From the NCBI GenBank assembly GCA_900239685.1, contig OENT01000315.1, positions 1 to 64,000 of the forward strand: a DNA stretch of 64,000 bases. Direction: 5' to 3'. The translations under genes were made by a program, and so were the position numbers. The notes below the pieces were generated by a model, which did not search any database, was not told the DNA's origin, and saw only the letters and a program-made list of their open reading frames with translations. Of this stretch, positions 11,625-23,556 are shown one piece after another; position 1 is the stretch's first letter; the number at the start of each line of letters is the position of its first letter. Source of the stretch: Rotaria macrura. Its lineage: Eukaryota > Rotifera > Eurotatoria > Philodinida > Philodinidae.

Positions 11625-11705
11625 TGTTTCAATAGTTCAATGGATACAGAATTGGGCCGGTTAACCAGTTATCATATCTTGGGTTTGATTCCCGATTGGA
11701 GCATA
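11625..11705 (+). other. Degenerate tRNA-like sequence
   Basis: TAGTTCAATGG matches the internal A-box consensus, and GGTTTGATTCC matches the B-box with one mismatch about 45 bp downstream. GTTTCAA can pair with TTGGAGC as an acceptor stem, using several G-T pairs. No convincing anticodon arm is seen. It may be a tRNA relic or another SINE head. Confidence 0.3.
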
Positions 11706-13989
11706 TACATTTTATTTTCTGCTTATTTATCGAAAGTCACAGGAAGACAATAATCTAATATAGCATAAAACAATGAATACGTAGTATAGGCTATTGTGTG
11801 CTGCACAATATTAACTAAAAATATTTCTCTCTTTGTGTCTGTTTTCATAACGCTAAACATTACTTGTAGTCAATGAAGAGTAGCATACTTCGATGGCGAA
11901 AACAAACATCACATAGCGTTTCTGTCTGCAGAATAAATATATGCTAAAGTAAACTGCCGCATGGCCTGCTGCTCACCTATTGCGATGAAGTGTCTTCTGT
12001 TGAATCCTATTATATGCACACTGCATCGTTCGTCAATGTGCTTTTTTAAAATTTATACATCTACTCTTTTCAAGTTTGGCGACGAATAATAATAAAAATT
12101 TGCGCTTTCTTTGTTTTCTTTCAGTATAAAAAATTCTACGAAGGCTCAAACAAGAATGGGCAATGGAGGTTCGGTTGAAACGATTTCCCTTAAAAGGGTT
12201 CAGTCAGGTTAGTGAACATTATGATCGATCTAAAAACAATTTAGCTCATCATCAATCTGTATTCTTCTTAGCTCGCTGTTTACAATAAAAATCAAATATT
12301 GATGTGATTTGAGCCGAAGTCCTACATGTTGCCCCGATTTCCTTTCCATGAGCCCCAAGCCGATATGGAGCACGATTGATTAACGGATAGGAAATTCTTA
12401 CGGTATGCAGGAACTTCATTAGAAAGACCATAGTACAATTATCAGAGCTCTATCATTCTGTCTTCTCAGATCGTCGTCAAATGATAGTCAAAAATTATTC
12501 CCTTGAGAAATTCGAATCCCATGTGAACCGTCATCAGAAGCAAACATTTATTTCTTATTTTGTATTATATACTTTGCTCCCCAACCTAACAGAACCTGTT
12601 TGCAAAATTCATCCATGTTGTGCCGAAGGACTGCTTGATACGTTTGAAGTTCCCTCTTAAACGTCAAAAAGCGAGCAAAGTTTTCTGAAAATTAGTTTAT
12701 CAGCTTTGAAAATAAAATCTGATTTTAAAATCGAACTTCTTCATACTATGAAGCATAGGATGCTATTTAAAACAAGCAACATTTTTATTCTTCGAGATGC
12801 AGATACTGCGAAGCCCGTATTGGAGGATGAAAATCGTAAAAACAGAGAAAAACTATGAACATGCATGGAAAGGACTCCTAATCATGTATATAAGCATGTG
12901 CAGCCATATGCTTGATAAATTTGCTAAGAAAACAATCGCCACCTCTCAGAGATCGGCAGATTTTAGTTATTTTGAGTGCGCGAGCCAGTGCCAATTTCAG
13001 TGTATGAATGTGATTGAATCGCTCCATTTCTTCGATTCGCTCAATTAAGAGAGTGGGGCTCACTCCAAAACTAGTGCACAAACGCATTGACTGTCACAAT
13101 CGTAATCCGATGACGCTTTCTCAAATCAAGCATCTCTTTACCCTGTCACAATTCCTGAAACACCGAGTTTATTTGAGTTAATGTTTCGAAAATTCAAAAA
13201 AAATACTGAGTGAAACGTGACGATGAAAATTGGACAAAAATTTGACGGTGACTTTTTTGATTGTTTTTTCTCTAAATGTACACTAGGTTGGAAAAACCAA
13301 TGCATATGATTTTTGTAGCCAACGCTATGGAGTATCCAGCGAAAAAATAAAATGATACAAAAAGATCACATATTGACTTGTTATTTCAGTTTAAGTAACG
13401 AAATCCAATGACGAAAATCAGTAAAATGTACTCTCGTTCTTCCTATCAAAATCTTATTACTGATTGAAAAATATGAATTAAACCACCTATGTTTAAAACA
13501 ACAAAAAAATTCTGTTGATTTTGAGCTACGTCTTCTATAACGAAAGCATTGTTATTACTATTCGGCATTGTAACTTTTCCGGTATTCGAGTTCACACATT
13601 GCGGTTTTTCACAGACGTGTCCACATTCACTAAATTCTTGTTTTCGTCTAGCTACGTACATATAAGTTAGTTTCAGGAAATAAATTAGTTGTTAGATGAA
13701 AGATTACCAAAGCCATGAAAAATATTGGCAAAAACTGGAGCATCAACCGAGTAGTTTGGTTGATGTTCAAAGAGCAAACTATCATATACGTGAGACATTG
13801 TACGAGCAGGTCTGTATGTGGGAGGGGGATGTCCACATAAATACATCAATGAAGCAGTTAGCCTGCGATTCGCGATGAAGATTTACTATAGCGTGCATTG
13901 TCATCATCAGTATACACCTCCAACTAAACTCCTATCAATAGTAATCAACACTCACAAAAAATATTTTCATGAATGATTTAGCCATTTTG

Positions 13990-14095
13990 GAGAAGATATT
14001 GTGGATGTGAGTGTAGGGGGTGAATGTTGTTGAGGGTATTGATATATTCTTTACCCATAACCTCAGGCACACGCACACCCGCATGTAGCGACAAA
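13990..14095. repeat. GT-rich/CA-rich foldback
   Basis: The left part is GT-rich (GTGGATGTGAGTGTAGGGGG) and the right part is CA-rich (CACACGCACACCCGCATG), giving an imperfect inverted repeat of about 100 bp. Similar pairs occur at about 25,845-26,030, 33,325-33,385 and 33,975-34,085. Confidence 0.45.
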
Positions 14096-14854
14096 TCTGG
14101 AGATCCTTTAATAGTTTCCACGAGTAATTATTCTTGTTTAGAGAATGTGTAACTGCTGAGTCGCATGAAAATCCCGAAAAAGCGTTGAAAAAAAATAGAT
14201 CTCGTCTCGATGAGTAGAAGATAGCAAAAAACAGTGGAAAGCTAAAAAGTGATGTCTTTTCATTTTTTTGCCGTTACCAAAAGATGACAAGTTTTTCTGA
14301 AAGCACTTTTATGTCTTAACTATACGTACTCTATAAACCACTGTTCATAGTCCCAATGTTTCATTCTAGAGTGTAGGCATTTAAGTGGGTGAAACTTTGA
14401 CTTTGCCCCTAGTCGAAAGTAGGATCTACTAAAAATTAGGATTAGACTGGCCAGCGAGAAGTTGAGATTAATTTCTCGAAGAAAGTAGCCTTCATTGGTA
14501 GTGTTGTATGAATAACGATTCTCATAAATCAAGAGAAAATTATGCGAACATTGATATTAGTTTTAATCACAGATTCAATCAAAGGTCTATTATGAGAGAT
14601 ATTCATAGTAATAAATTATTGTCAAGATACAGCTTTCCTAATTACTTTTTTTCTAGAGGCTACCATTCGACGTCAGTCTACGCATTTCATACTGAATGGC
14701 TTATCTTCAACACAGGTAATCAAGTTGTGAAGTGTTGTTATCGATGACTAGTAGCCACGCATGCATCAAGATGTAAGCAAGGAGATAACACCACGCCTAT
14801 TGACAGTTCAACAACAGAAGGGTAGGTGGTATACCACTCATATGCATCAAGTCT

Positions 14855-15051
14855 CTCAGCTCATATATGTATAGAACGAAAGAGACAAGCAGTGTCACTG
14901 ATGTTATGTGACAGAACGATGAAAAATATGACTTTCGTGGGAACCAAACCCACACCTCCCTGTTATCCGGACAGTTGTTCTAAACCAATTAGACTAGAAG
15001 GTGTATCCAAATCATCGTTTAGGGTAAGTGTGATCCATCACTGACGCTAAA
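14855..15051 (-). mobile_element. tRNA-derived SINE-like repeat, copy 2 (inverted)
   Basis: The reverse complement of the repeat at 10,939-11,134 and 17,584-17,778, more diverged. Read on minus it has TAGTCTAATTGGTTTAG, a CTGT-CCGGATA-ACAG anticodon-like hairpin, a T-arm GTGGGTTTGGTTCCCAC, the AACGATGA/TCATCGTT outer helix and the TGTCAC/GTGACA hairpin. Compensated stems in the T-arm suggest the RNA fold once mattered. Confidence 0.65.
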
Positions 15052-15952
15052 AGAGTCATTAAATGGCAGATAAGTAACAACATGTGTCTGTTTTACATGT
15101 CAAAAGTCGAAATTTTCAAAATCAGGATTATGCTACATTTTAGAAAAGAAGAAGTCTTCTTGAAAAACTTTAGATGGTTTCAGCCGTTGTCGTTATATGA
15201 AAACCTTTAATCGTTTCTGGGAAAAGGTTTCTGATGAGTCGAAAATCCATAATATCTATCAAAAACGCTCAGTATTTCGAAAACTCATTAGAGATCTCCG
15301 ATTCGTAAGAAGCCTTGAATAGGTTTCCAGCAGGTACGGACAACAGGATTGTACAGATGCTCCATTTTCCCCAAATTCTTTCCGCCGTTCGATAATCGTG
15401 AGATGACCGCTTTACTCTATGTCTAATCCCTTGAATCTTTAGATTATTAAATTGCTTGATGCATTCACTTAATCGATATCGAAACCATTAGAGTAACCGC
15501 TTATCCGCTTAATTGGAGATAATGAATATATTGACAGAAATTATAATGCTTAAGATTAAGATTCACTCTCGTGATAATGGATTATGGCCACGGAAAATTC
15601 AAATCCCATGAAATTTTTGACATTTGTTCACTCGTAAGCAATGAAATACTCTGCAGATATACGCGAAGTAAAAGTTAATATTAGTTGATTTCTTTCACAA
15701 AAACTTCTTCCTGACTTTTCATTGTATATATAGCATTATTTTGTTTGAAACAACATATGATACCACAAAGCCCATCGAAGGGTTCTTTCTATTTTGTAGA
15801 ATTCACATATGGCTCATTCCACGTAAGCAACCATCGTTAGTGCTCAATAGATATCCGCCACTACGGCTCATTTTAACATGTGTACTAGTGGAAAGAGTTT
15901 GAAGAATTTAGATCAAATCTGATTCGAAAAATACGGAACCCTTCAGTTTATA
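15052..15952. other. Intergenic, no feature recognised
   Basis: AT-rich, with no open frame or repeat that I can support. Confidence 0.5.
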
Positions 15953-15960
15953 TTTTATAT

Positions 15961-16718
15961 TAGGGGTGGGAAGTTACCGTTACCGACCCGTTACGTTACC
16001 AGGTAACGGTAACGGAAAAGTTACCAGTTACCCGGTAACGGAGTAACTGTTCCAATTACCAGTTACCAAGTAACGGTAACGGGCCGTTACCAGTTACTTA
16101 GTAACGGAGTAACGGAAAAAATTATTCTTGCTATAACTTAGCAGGAATACAAATGTTAGAAAAAACAGCGCAAATCTATAAAGGTTGACGAAAGTGAATC
16201 GGGGACGTGGAATCCGAATCTGCAATCAGAATTCAAAAATATTGAAGTACGTTTTCTGGGCTAAGGGAAGGCATTTTTGAGAAAGTAAGCGAATATTTTA
16301 AAGGTTAACGAAAGTAAATCGAGGACGGGGAATCCGAATCCGCTTTCAGAATTCAAAAATATTGAAGTACGTTTTCTCGGCTAAGGGAAGGTATTTTTGA
16401 GATAATTAGCGGATATCATATTCAGTTTCACTCAAATCCCTTCATTTAGCCCAGAAAACATACTTCAATATTTTTGAATTCTGATTGCAGATTCGGATTC
16501 CACGTCCCCGATTCACTTTCGTCAACCTTTATAGAATTGCGCTGTTTTTTCTAACATTTGTATTCCTGCTAAGTTATAGCAAGAATAATTTTTTCCGTTA
16601 CTCCGTTACTAAGTAACTGGTAACGGGAACAGTTACTCCGTTACCGGGTAACTGGTAACTTTTCCGTTACCGTTACCTGGTAACGTAACGGGTCGGTAAC
16701 GGTAACTTCCCACCCCTA
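15961..16718. mobile_element. hAT-like foldback element with GTTACC/GGTAAC words
   Basis: The ends TAGGGGTGGGAAGTTACCG and its inverse CGGTAACTTCCCACCCCTA are perfectly complementary. They are flanked by TTTTATAT (15,953-15,960) and GTTTATAT (16,719-16,726), 7 of 8 matching. The arms, about 290 bp each, are nearly perfect inverted copies built from GTTACCNGTAAC words. The inner arm and loop contain GGTTGACGAAAGTGAATCGG, present twice in tandem near 16,183 and 16,296. The same core occurs in the element at 1272-2101. There are no genes inside. Confidence 0.85.
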
Positions 16719-16726
16719 GTTTATAT

Positions 16727-17583
16727 TGAGTGTTTATCAAGGGCAATATAAAATCCAAATGTAACTAAAAATGATCTTGGGTACCCTAGATCTCAAGAAT
16801 GACTCAACAGATTCAACTGAAATTTTTCTTGGATGTATAGAACGATGAGGATTACAGTCAGGAAACATTTCAGATTCAGTAATTGAGTCTGTGGTATTCA
16901 ATAGATTTCCTTCTACAAGGAAAAAATGACTATTTCGACCAATTTGGTGCTTCATATCTGTAGGCTCGAAATTCATAGAGGACTGAAATTTGTTTTAAAA
17001 GATATCTTAAATGAGATATTATTCCGTTTAAAACTTCAGCTTGCGAGACCAAACCATTCCTCCAAGGAACTTTGAGAAAAAGCAGGATTTCCATCAAAAA
17101 CTCTGTTTTAGGCCTCGATTTTATAGAGTTGCGCAGTTGAAATTTTCTACGGATCGTCTAGTCGGAAGAAAAAAGCTTCGGTGTACAGCGGGATAAAAAA
17201 AAGCTTGAGATGGATAGAAATGGTTTTGAAATCGATTCGCGTTATAGTCAAAAATGCCTTTAGTAATTTTTTTCTGGGTACCCTACCTTTTTCGGATTTC
17301 TAGACAATAGTTCATTAGAAAAAGGTCAACGTTTCAGAGCACCTGGATCTCAGATAGTAGAACAAAAGTTGTGTTAAACTGAAGTTTCCACAATGCTTTC
17401 ATTTCCCAGATATCCGGATCTCAGGGGATTACAATCTCGTTCGTAAATTAGCAGAAAAGTCTCAAAATTATAAAATAAATTCTACCCAGCATTAATCAGA
17501 ACACAAACCTAGTGTAATTTCTGAAAGAATAGCTTTTTAATTGCTTTAAAATAATTTTTTTCTAAAATTTCCTGTATTAGGGT
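16727..17583. other. Intergenic, no feature recognised
   Basis: AT-rich, with one 79-codon minus frame of no recognisable family. Confidence 0.5.
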
Positions 17584-17778
17584 GTTATCGTTAGTGTTGG
17601 ATCACACTAACGCTAAACGATGATAAGATGCGCCTTCTAGTCTAATTGGCTTAGGACAACTGCCCGGATAGCAGGAGGTGCGGGTTCGATTCCTTCGAAG
17701 GTCACTTTTTCATCGTTCTGTCACATAACATCAGTGACACTGCTTGTCTCTTTCGTTCTATACATATGTAGAGCTAAC
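17584..17778 (+). mobile_element. tRNA-derived SINE-like repeat, copy 3
   Basis: Nearly identical to the copy at 10,939-11,134, so relatively recent. The tips are GTTATCG and GAGCTAAC. The tRNA-like core has TAGTCTAATTGG, the hairpin CTGC-CCGGATA-GCAG and the T-arm GCGGGTTCGATTCC. Position 33 of the anticodon-like loop would be C rather than the usual U, so this is probably not a working tRNA. No A-tail is evident. Confidence 0.7.
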
Positions 17779-18029
17779 ATAGGGTATGGCTACTATGGAA
17801 AATCGCGTTTGCATGATTAGCTCTTCTGGAGGTATGAGAACTTTTCAAAACATGTTTGAAACATCCGTTAGGTGTTCGTTATCGAACCGTACGGGTTCCA
17901 CAGCAGCCGTTTGCCTTTACAGTTAACAACATTGATGTTGATTGGAGAGGTAAATAATGAGTTCGATACCATATTCCTAGAAAAGCCGCAGCACTGTCAC
18001 GTATCCAGCATATCGGAGAAGCTTGATAT

Positions 18030-19245
18030 CCCAACAAACATTAAACGCTGACAAATGTTTCAAGATTCTTTACCCCCGGGGACCCCTGGAGATGCCTCTC
18101 CCTCGTGAAATGCCGGATCGCTGTAAGAGAAGCGGCATATCCAAGCACTTCTCCTCATGCGATGCCGTATCTCACCATGCCTACTCCTCCCAGATTCTCA
18201 CGTTGACACATATTTTCAAGATTCTTTAGCAGTATGTTGCTGGTAGATATACATGTCCGCCAGTTTAGAAGACTAACCCTGCTACTTGGGCACATCACTC
18301 GCTTTGTTCGTGTATGTCTCCTATTACCTTGAAACCCATCATGGTCCTATACAGGTCGCACCGAAGTGGGAACATGAATCAGCCTATTGGCACATGATGA
18401 ACGAATTTTCACACGTTATTGACTAATTCACGAACTGGACCGAAGGAATCTTTATGACGCGTCGCCATCTAGAAAGATCACCAATATGCTTCCTCGTGGA
18501 AAGATGGGTGCACACTGCTGCGCACTTGACGCATCATCCAAAGTGAAGGCGGCACTAAAGGCTGAGGTAATAATCACGACGAAACCCCCACTCCCCCATG
18601 TGCGTGTTCCACTGAAGGCGTGAGCACTCTTCTCTGCACGAAGGGCATTTCCCATCCTGCAGGTGCCAAGAAAGGCGGAGGCACTCGTCTCTACGCGGCG
18701 TGCATCTACCAGTGTGGTTGTCACGAAAGGCGTAGGCAATCGTCTCTACGTGGCGTGCATCTGCTAGTGAGGTCCTCTTGAAAGGCGTTGGCACTCCTCT
18801 CTACGCAGCATGTATTTCCATTACTGTGGGTGCCAATAGAGGAGGAGGAACTCGTCTGTACGCGGCGCGTATCTCCCATAGTACGGGTGCCACGAAAGGC
18901 GAAGGCACGCGTCCCGACACAATCTCGATCTGACTTCTTCCTGGTACAGTAGACATGGAGAAATTTTGATCGATCGAAACCCATCAACTCATACCTTCAA
19001 TTCAATTTTTTAAGTCTCCATCACTGGCAGATGAAGAGTCTACATCAATTGAGCCAAACGGGATTGTTCACAGAAACAGAGACGTAGTACTTGAGAATGA
19101 GAGATGCAGCATCTCACGTGGAGAAGTGCTTGGAGATGCCGCGTCTCTTACAAGGATCCGGCATCTCCAGGAGGTCCCCAGGGGTAAACAATCTTGAAAA
19201 TATTGGTCAACGGGAGAAGCTTGGAGAAGTAGACATTCTGAGATG
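18030..19245. mobile_element. Foldback element enclosing a minisatellite
   Basis: An arm at about 18,058-18,180 (TCAAGATTCTTTACCCC, then GGAGATGC, GCCGGATC, TGTAAGAGA, TCCAAGCACTTCTCC) recurs inverted at about 19,095-19,205. The left outer part repeats TTTTCAAGATTCTTTA near 18,212, so the arms have some internal duplication. Between the arms lies a 57-bp minisatellite. The exact ends and a target duplication are not resolved. Confidence 0.6.
18590..18920 (-). repeat. Tandem repeat of about 57 bp, roughly 6 copies
   Basis: The unit, read on plus, contains GAAAGGCGNAGGCACTC, GTCTCTACGCGGCGTGCATCT and GTGNGGGTGCCAC, with spacing of 55 to 57 bp. Because the unit is near 19 codons, the minus strand stays open in overlapping frames with a repeating motif of about 19 residues around FRGTRT-G-TRRVET. 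There is no start, family or splice support for a protein, so I call it a minisatellite. Confidence 0.65.
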
Positions 19246-19259
19246 ACGCATATCCCGTA

Positions 19260-20389
19260 GAGCAGTATCTGTGAGATTCTCGTCATTTTCAGAGAGCGTG
19301 GTGTTGTGTGTATGTTCTGCATATCCACGCAGCTGACATCTCCTGCGTCTCCAACTTCCCCGATTTGCTGGATCTGTGACACGGTTCAAAAGGCGTTGCC
19401 GATCCCAGAGTCCTCAGTACACAGTCATCCGTTGAGTCATCAGCAAGCACTATGGTGTTCCTGGCTAACATCATGATAATATAAATGACACAAAAACTCT
19501 TAACCAAAGCCTATCACTGTAATAAAGATTTTCACGATAACTATTGACAGAAATCTGTGAAAACGATGGGACGTATTTGTTCAGACGACTTAGCTCCTCA
19601 CTAAAAATATGCTGGATAGGATAGACATGGTCGATAATCACAAATCTTACTGCTCGGGTTGATCGATTGAGTAAAAGGTTAGGTTTAATACGGAGAAAGT
19701 CAGTACCATCTCTTATTTTAAGTAAACTCTGAGATCATGCACTGTTTAAATCACGTACTATGTGACAAGTATTTAAATACATTTTGTTGATTATACGAAA
19801 GAGACTTCGTTTTGAAGAAAACGAAACAGATGGGTATGAGACAAAGTAGCGTTTTCGAGAACGAGTTTAGAACATTTTTGAGCGGTCACCAATTTAGTTA
19901 TATTTTGGATGTCAATTAGTTGGTTTGTACTCCACATCGGATCCATTTACGAAGATCAAGATGCAATTTTTCAGTCATGAATGGAGCATTTCAAAATCTA
20001 GAGAACGATGTTAAAAAGGCTCATGAAATAGTTTGTTTTGTGTTACTTTAGATTAAGAAAATATGCAGATGAATAAAAATGTCACTAAAATTCTATCGAC
20101 ATATTTCCATATTTATTCTTTTTCGCCATCAAAATGTAACATTTATACAAAATCAATAAATGGAATATTTCGCATTACTACAGCAGATGGAGAAAAATAA
20201 TTTTTTTTAGAATAGCGAATTTTTGACCGAAGCTCTCTTTTACTGACACCCTCCCGCTCCTCCAGGTCATACTTGAGCATGACGGTGAAAGTTGAAAGTC
20301 TTCATTGTAGAATCGTCGCTTCGCTTTTCCTCTGCTTATGTCGCAAAGATTTGAATAAGATTGCTCTTTGACTGAATTTTTTTGAATAG
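19260..20389. other. Intergenic or upstream part of the next gene
   Basis: No exon is recognised with confidence. Earlier exons of the ART-like gene may lie here, because its first recognised exon opens at a phase-0 splice acceptor (AG at 20,388-20,389) rather than at a start codon. Confidence 0.4.
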
Positions 20390-21253
20390 GCAAAAGCTAA
20401 CAACAAAAGTTCGCCGAACTTGCTGCAGAACGCAAATGGTTTCGGCAACAATAGAAGTATGCAACATATTGAATATCAAAAGTCAAAATCTTGAAATAAC
20501 TTTAATATAGGCAAGACATCCTCCAGTCGTAATGCAGGCGAAGAGAACGTCTCGAATATAGATGACGTCAACCAACTAAATAGCAACGACCTATTGTTTT
20601 CCCCAACATCAACCCAATGTCCATTGTTCGAAATATGTCAGGAATATGTTCGTAGCTTAGGTTGGGAAAAATGTTTTTTTGCATCCCAGTATGATCGTTG
20701 TTATTGTAACAACTGCTATTTACCTTCACAACCTGACATACTCTTAGCAGCAGGTGAAAAATATGTTGTGCCACGAGGATTTGTCGGTTTCGGTCTGAGG
20801 GTTGATCAAACACTTGCCGATTATCATAAACTGTGGACGGAATGGATTGTGACATATCATGGTACAAGTAAATATGCAGCTGAATCTATTCTGGCCAACC
20901 GTCAATTTCTCATTCCCGGCGACATGCTATTGAATGGAACTGTTCTCGGTATTCGAGAAGGTCATATTCCAGGCAAAAGACATATTTACACATCACCATC
21001 AATTCGTTATTCAAGCCTGTATGTGTACAGTGTTCCCAATGCGTTCACTTCTGCATCGGGGAAAAAATACCAAGCTCAGCTCGTGTTCCAATGCCGTCAA
21101 AAGCCTGACACGTTTAATGTACAAGGTGAAACCATAGGGCGAGGTCAAGATCCAATTTGTGATTTTATCCCCAATGAAGAAATTGAATACTTCACAGAGA
21201 TTCGAGTTTCACTGGTACCATATCGATTACTTGTACTTTTGAAAAAGCTTTGA
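20390..21253 (+). CDS. ART/PARP-fold-like protein, 3' exons
   Basis: Two exons are supported: 20,390-20,456 (acceptor TTGAATAG, donor GTATGC, leaving one base) and 20,511-21,253 (acceptor TTAATATAG), joined across a 54-bp intron that restores an AGC codon. The terminal exon has a Cys-rich segment (CPLFEICQEY, then RCYCNNCY), then WIVTYHGTSKYAAESIL, IYTSPSIRYSSLYVY, a VFQCRQKPDTF strand, an NEEIEYFTEIR motif and SLVPYRLLVLL. HGT followed by YTSPS-x2-Y-x3-Y echoes the His and Tyr sites of PARP-type ADP-ribosyltransferases. That fold assignment is inference from motif spacing. A related but longer gene lies at 28,205-30,359. The true start is upstream and unseen. Confidence 0.65.
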
Positions 21254-22254
21254 TGGTCTTCTAACTGAGATCATTATCTATTCAAGACAGGGATCAGATT
21301 TCTTTGACACTTTTACTCATATTCAGCGATCCATCATTTTTTCCATAAGTGGCGGAAGACACATTGCACACGAGATAACCCGAAATGAAAATCATTTCAA
21401 AAGAAGTTTGTATTTTCAATGTCACGCTTCCTACCGTGAGACTATATCCGTCCCGAAAAATCTAGACACTGTCCCAGTACCTAAAATTGCATCCGATGAG
21501 CCTCTCTTGATGGTTGTAGACAGCACATTTATACTGGAAATATCATACTAACACTCCTATGATCACCAGTAGAATGCACTCTAAGAGCGCCATTTGTTTA
21601 CCGCAGCTAGTGCTTTTAAGAACGTACAAAATGATCATAAAAAATGAAGTAAAATATACGTTGCTCGAACTAATTCAAGGATAGCACTATCACTATCAAA
21701 AGTTCATTGGGAAATCGATGTTTGACAAAGTGTGATCAATAGGATCTCGACTACCAAGCACGAAATCATCTTCATTTTTCTGTGCAGTTTGAGCTTTTCC
21801 AACGCCGAAAAATGATCCTAAGACATCTACTAGAATAGGATTTCGTTGTGTATGAGTGTGGTTGGGTGTATGGCCGTGCGACTGGTTATGGCTGTGGGGT
21901 TGGTTCGTGGGTTGGGTGTGGGTTTGAAACTGTTCATTATCTGTGCCCCCCGCGATAACACCACCATTTATACAGACACCCAGATTTTTACCAAATCGAT
22001 TATAGTTCAATCAATTGTTTTTTAGCCCAGGTTTCAATGTGTTCAGCTATTTATTTAAATAAGTTCGGATTTGATCTGTAAGAGTTACCGTTTGGTTCAA
22101 TCAAGTATCGAGTTTGTCCTTCTTAGTATCTCTGTTTTATATATTATATCGTTTATCATCGACCAAAGATTTTCAACTAAGTATGCTTCTGACAGCGATG
22201 AGGGTTCAGACAGAATCCATATTTGATTTTTCGTCTTTTCAAGCGCCAGATGAG
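21254..22254. other. Intergenic with a GT-rich tract at about 21,840-21,930
   Basis: The GT-rich tract (GTGTGGTTGGGTGTATGG and similar) resembles degenerate TGTGGG repeats. A 104-codon minus frame runs through it; its His/Thr/Gln-rich part simply translates the tract. Confidence 0.45.
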
Positions 22255-22262
22255 ATCTGTGC

Positions 22263-22675
22263 TAGCATTGTCATGTTCCCATTATTGCTACCTGGTAAGT
22301 GGTAAGTCATAGACACATAGCACTTACTTGGTATTAGTTAGTACTTACAACTTACCAAACACATAGTAAATGTTCACAGAAAGTCTTTTGGCAATTTCAC
22401 ATCAACGCTTACCAAATTTCTGGTAAGTGGTAAGCACTTACTATTGCTAGGTAATTGGTAAGTCATAGACACTTACTACTTACCTGGTAACGGTAAGTAA
22501 TACTACTTACCACATACCAGTAAGTGGTAAGGGATAAAGATTATCATGTAGAAAGAAATAATTGATGAGTAAACCAATTACTGAGCACCGTTAAATATAA
22601 TATTTCTCAATTATAAAAACACTTACTGTTACCTTGGTAAGTGGAAGTGGAAGTAATAGTAATATGACACCCCTG
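22263..22675. mobile_element. hAT-like foldback element with GGTAAGT words
   Basis: The left end TAGCATTGTCATGTTCCC and the inverted right end CAGGGGTGTCATATTACT align as diverged terminal repeats. They are flanked by ATCTGTGC (22,255-22,262) and ATCTGCGC (22,676-22,683), 7 of 8 matching. The interior is packed with GGTAAGTGGTAAGT and its complement ACTTACC. The left terminus has decayed from the usual YAGGGGTG, so the element is probably immobile. Confidence 0.75.
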
Positions 22676-22683
22676 ATCTGCGC

Positions 22684-23535
22684 TAAGAACTATTGTTGCT
22701 TTGAAGAATAGAGCTAATTGAACTTTCGGGAAACTAACGATGAACATAAGGCAGAAGACTCTTCTCTTAAACGCTACACATTAAAATTCCTATCAACATA
22801 TGTTTGAAAGTATCTATTAGTTGTCCAACGAGCTTCTATTGAAACACATCCTGAGACGTACAGTTTTACAGGTTATTCGACTGTACCAACAAATCTAGAG
22901 ATTCTGAGAATTGTTAAATTTTTCTAGCGACTGTGAGGTACACACTATTAACAAACTTTGAACGGGTTTCTGAAAGACCAAGTATAAATTTCATTGCTTT
23001 CAAACAACTGATGTCAAGCAATAGTTGAGTCTATATGTATGCCACTATCTTTCAACAGTGTCATTTAATATAACGTTCATTTTACGTTTGGCCATGTTAG
23101 CAATCAGTGTATATGTTTCTTTTGATGTGGCTCACGATTTTGACTATTTCTCAGGTCTTCACTGTTTGGCCATTTGACAGCACGCCAATGACATAGAGGT
23201 TTTGTTTCACAATCAGTGCAATTTGAGAATGCTTTACTTGATTTGCTAGAGGACCCAGTGACTATGGATTGAAGAGCACAATGTCATTGCAATATGCTAA
23301 AATTCTTACGACAAAGTCATGAAATTGATCTATGCTCGATAATGATTTATATTTTGCATATTCATGATGGTTACATAAAAGTCGGCCATCCTGATCAGTA
23401 AAGAAGAGTTATTATCTCGAGCTATATTTATATTGTACGATGTAATTCGATAGTAAAAAGAAAATCAACATCGAACGGTTTTACGTCACACAAGAAGAAG
23501 AGTTTTTCAGAGATGCAACATCGGAAAAATCAATT
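22684..23535. other. Intergenic, no feature recognised
   Basis: AT-rich. Its right end holds the likely 3' flank of the minus-strand gene that follows. Confidence 0.5.
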
Positions 23536-23541
23536 TTTATT
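23536..23541 (-). terminator. Polyadenylation signal AATAAA for the secreted-protein gene
   Basis: TTTATT on plus reads AATAAA on minus, starting 16 bp beyond the TGA stop. This would make a very short 3' UTR, so a more distal signal cannot be excluded. Confidence 0.4.
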
Positions 23542-23556
23542 TTGTAAAATAGATGC

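Larger units (their letters stand above)
11135..14854. other. Intergenic, no gene recognised
   Basis: AT-rich with many short frames on both strands and no protein family recognised. It includes a weak tRNA-like stretch (11,625-11,705) and a GT/CA-rich foldback (13,990-14,095), both listed separately. Confidence 0.45.

Noticed and set aside
18452-18987. Three overlapping minus frames as proteins
   Set aside because: They are readings of the 57-bp minisatellite and its edges. The repeat stays open because its unit is near 19 codons.
21696-22010. 104-codon minus frame rich in His, Thr and Gln
   Set aside because: That composition is the translation of the GT-rich tract. The rest shows no family.
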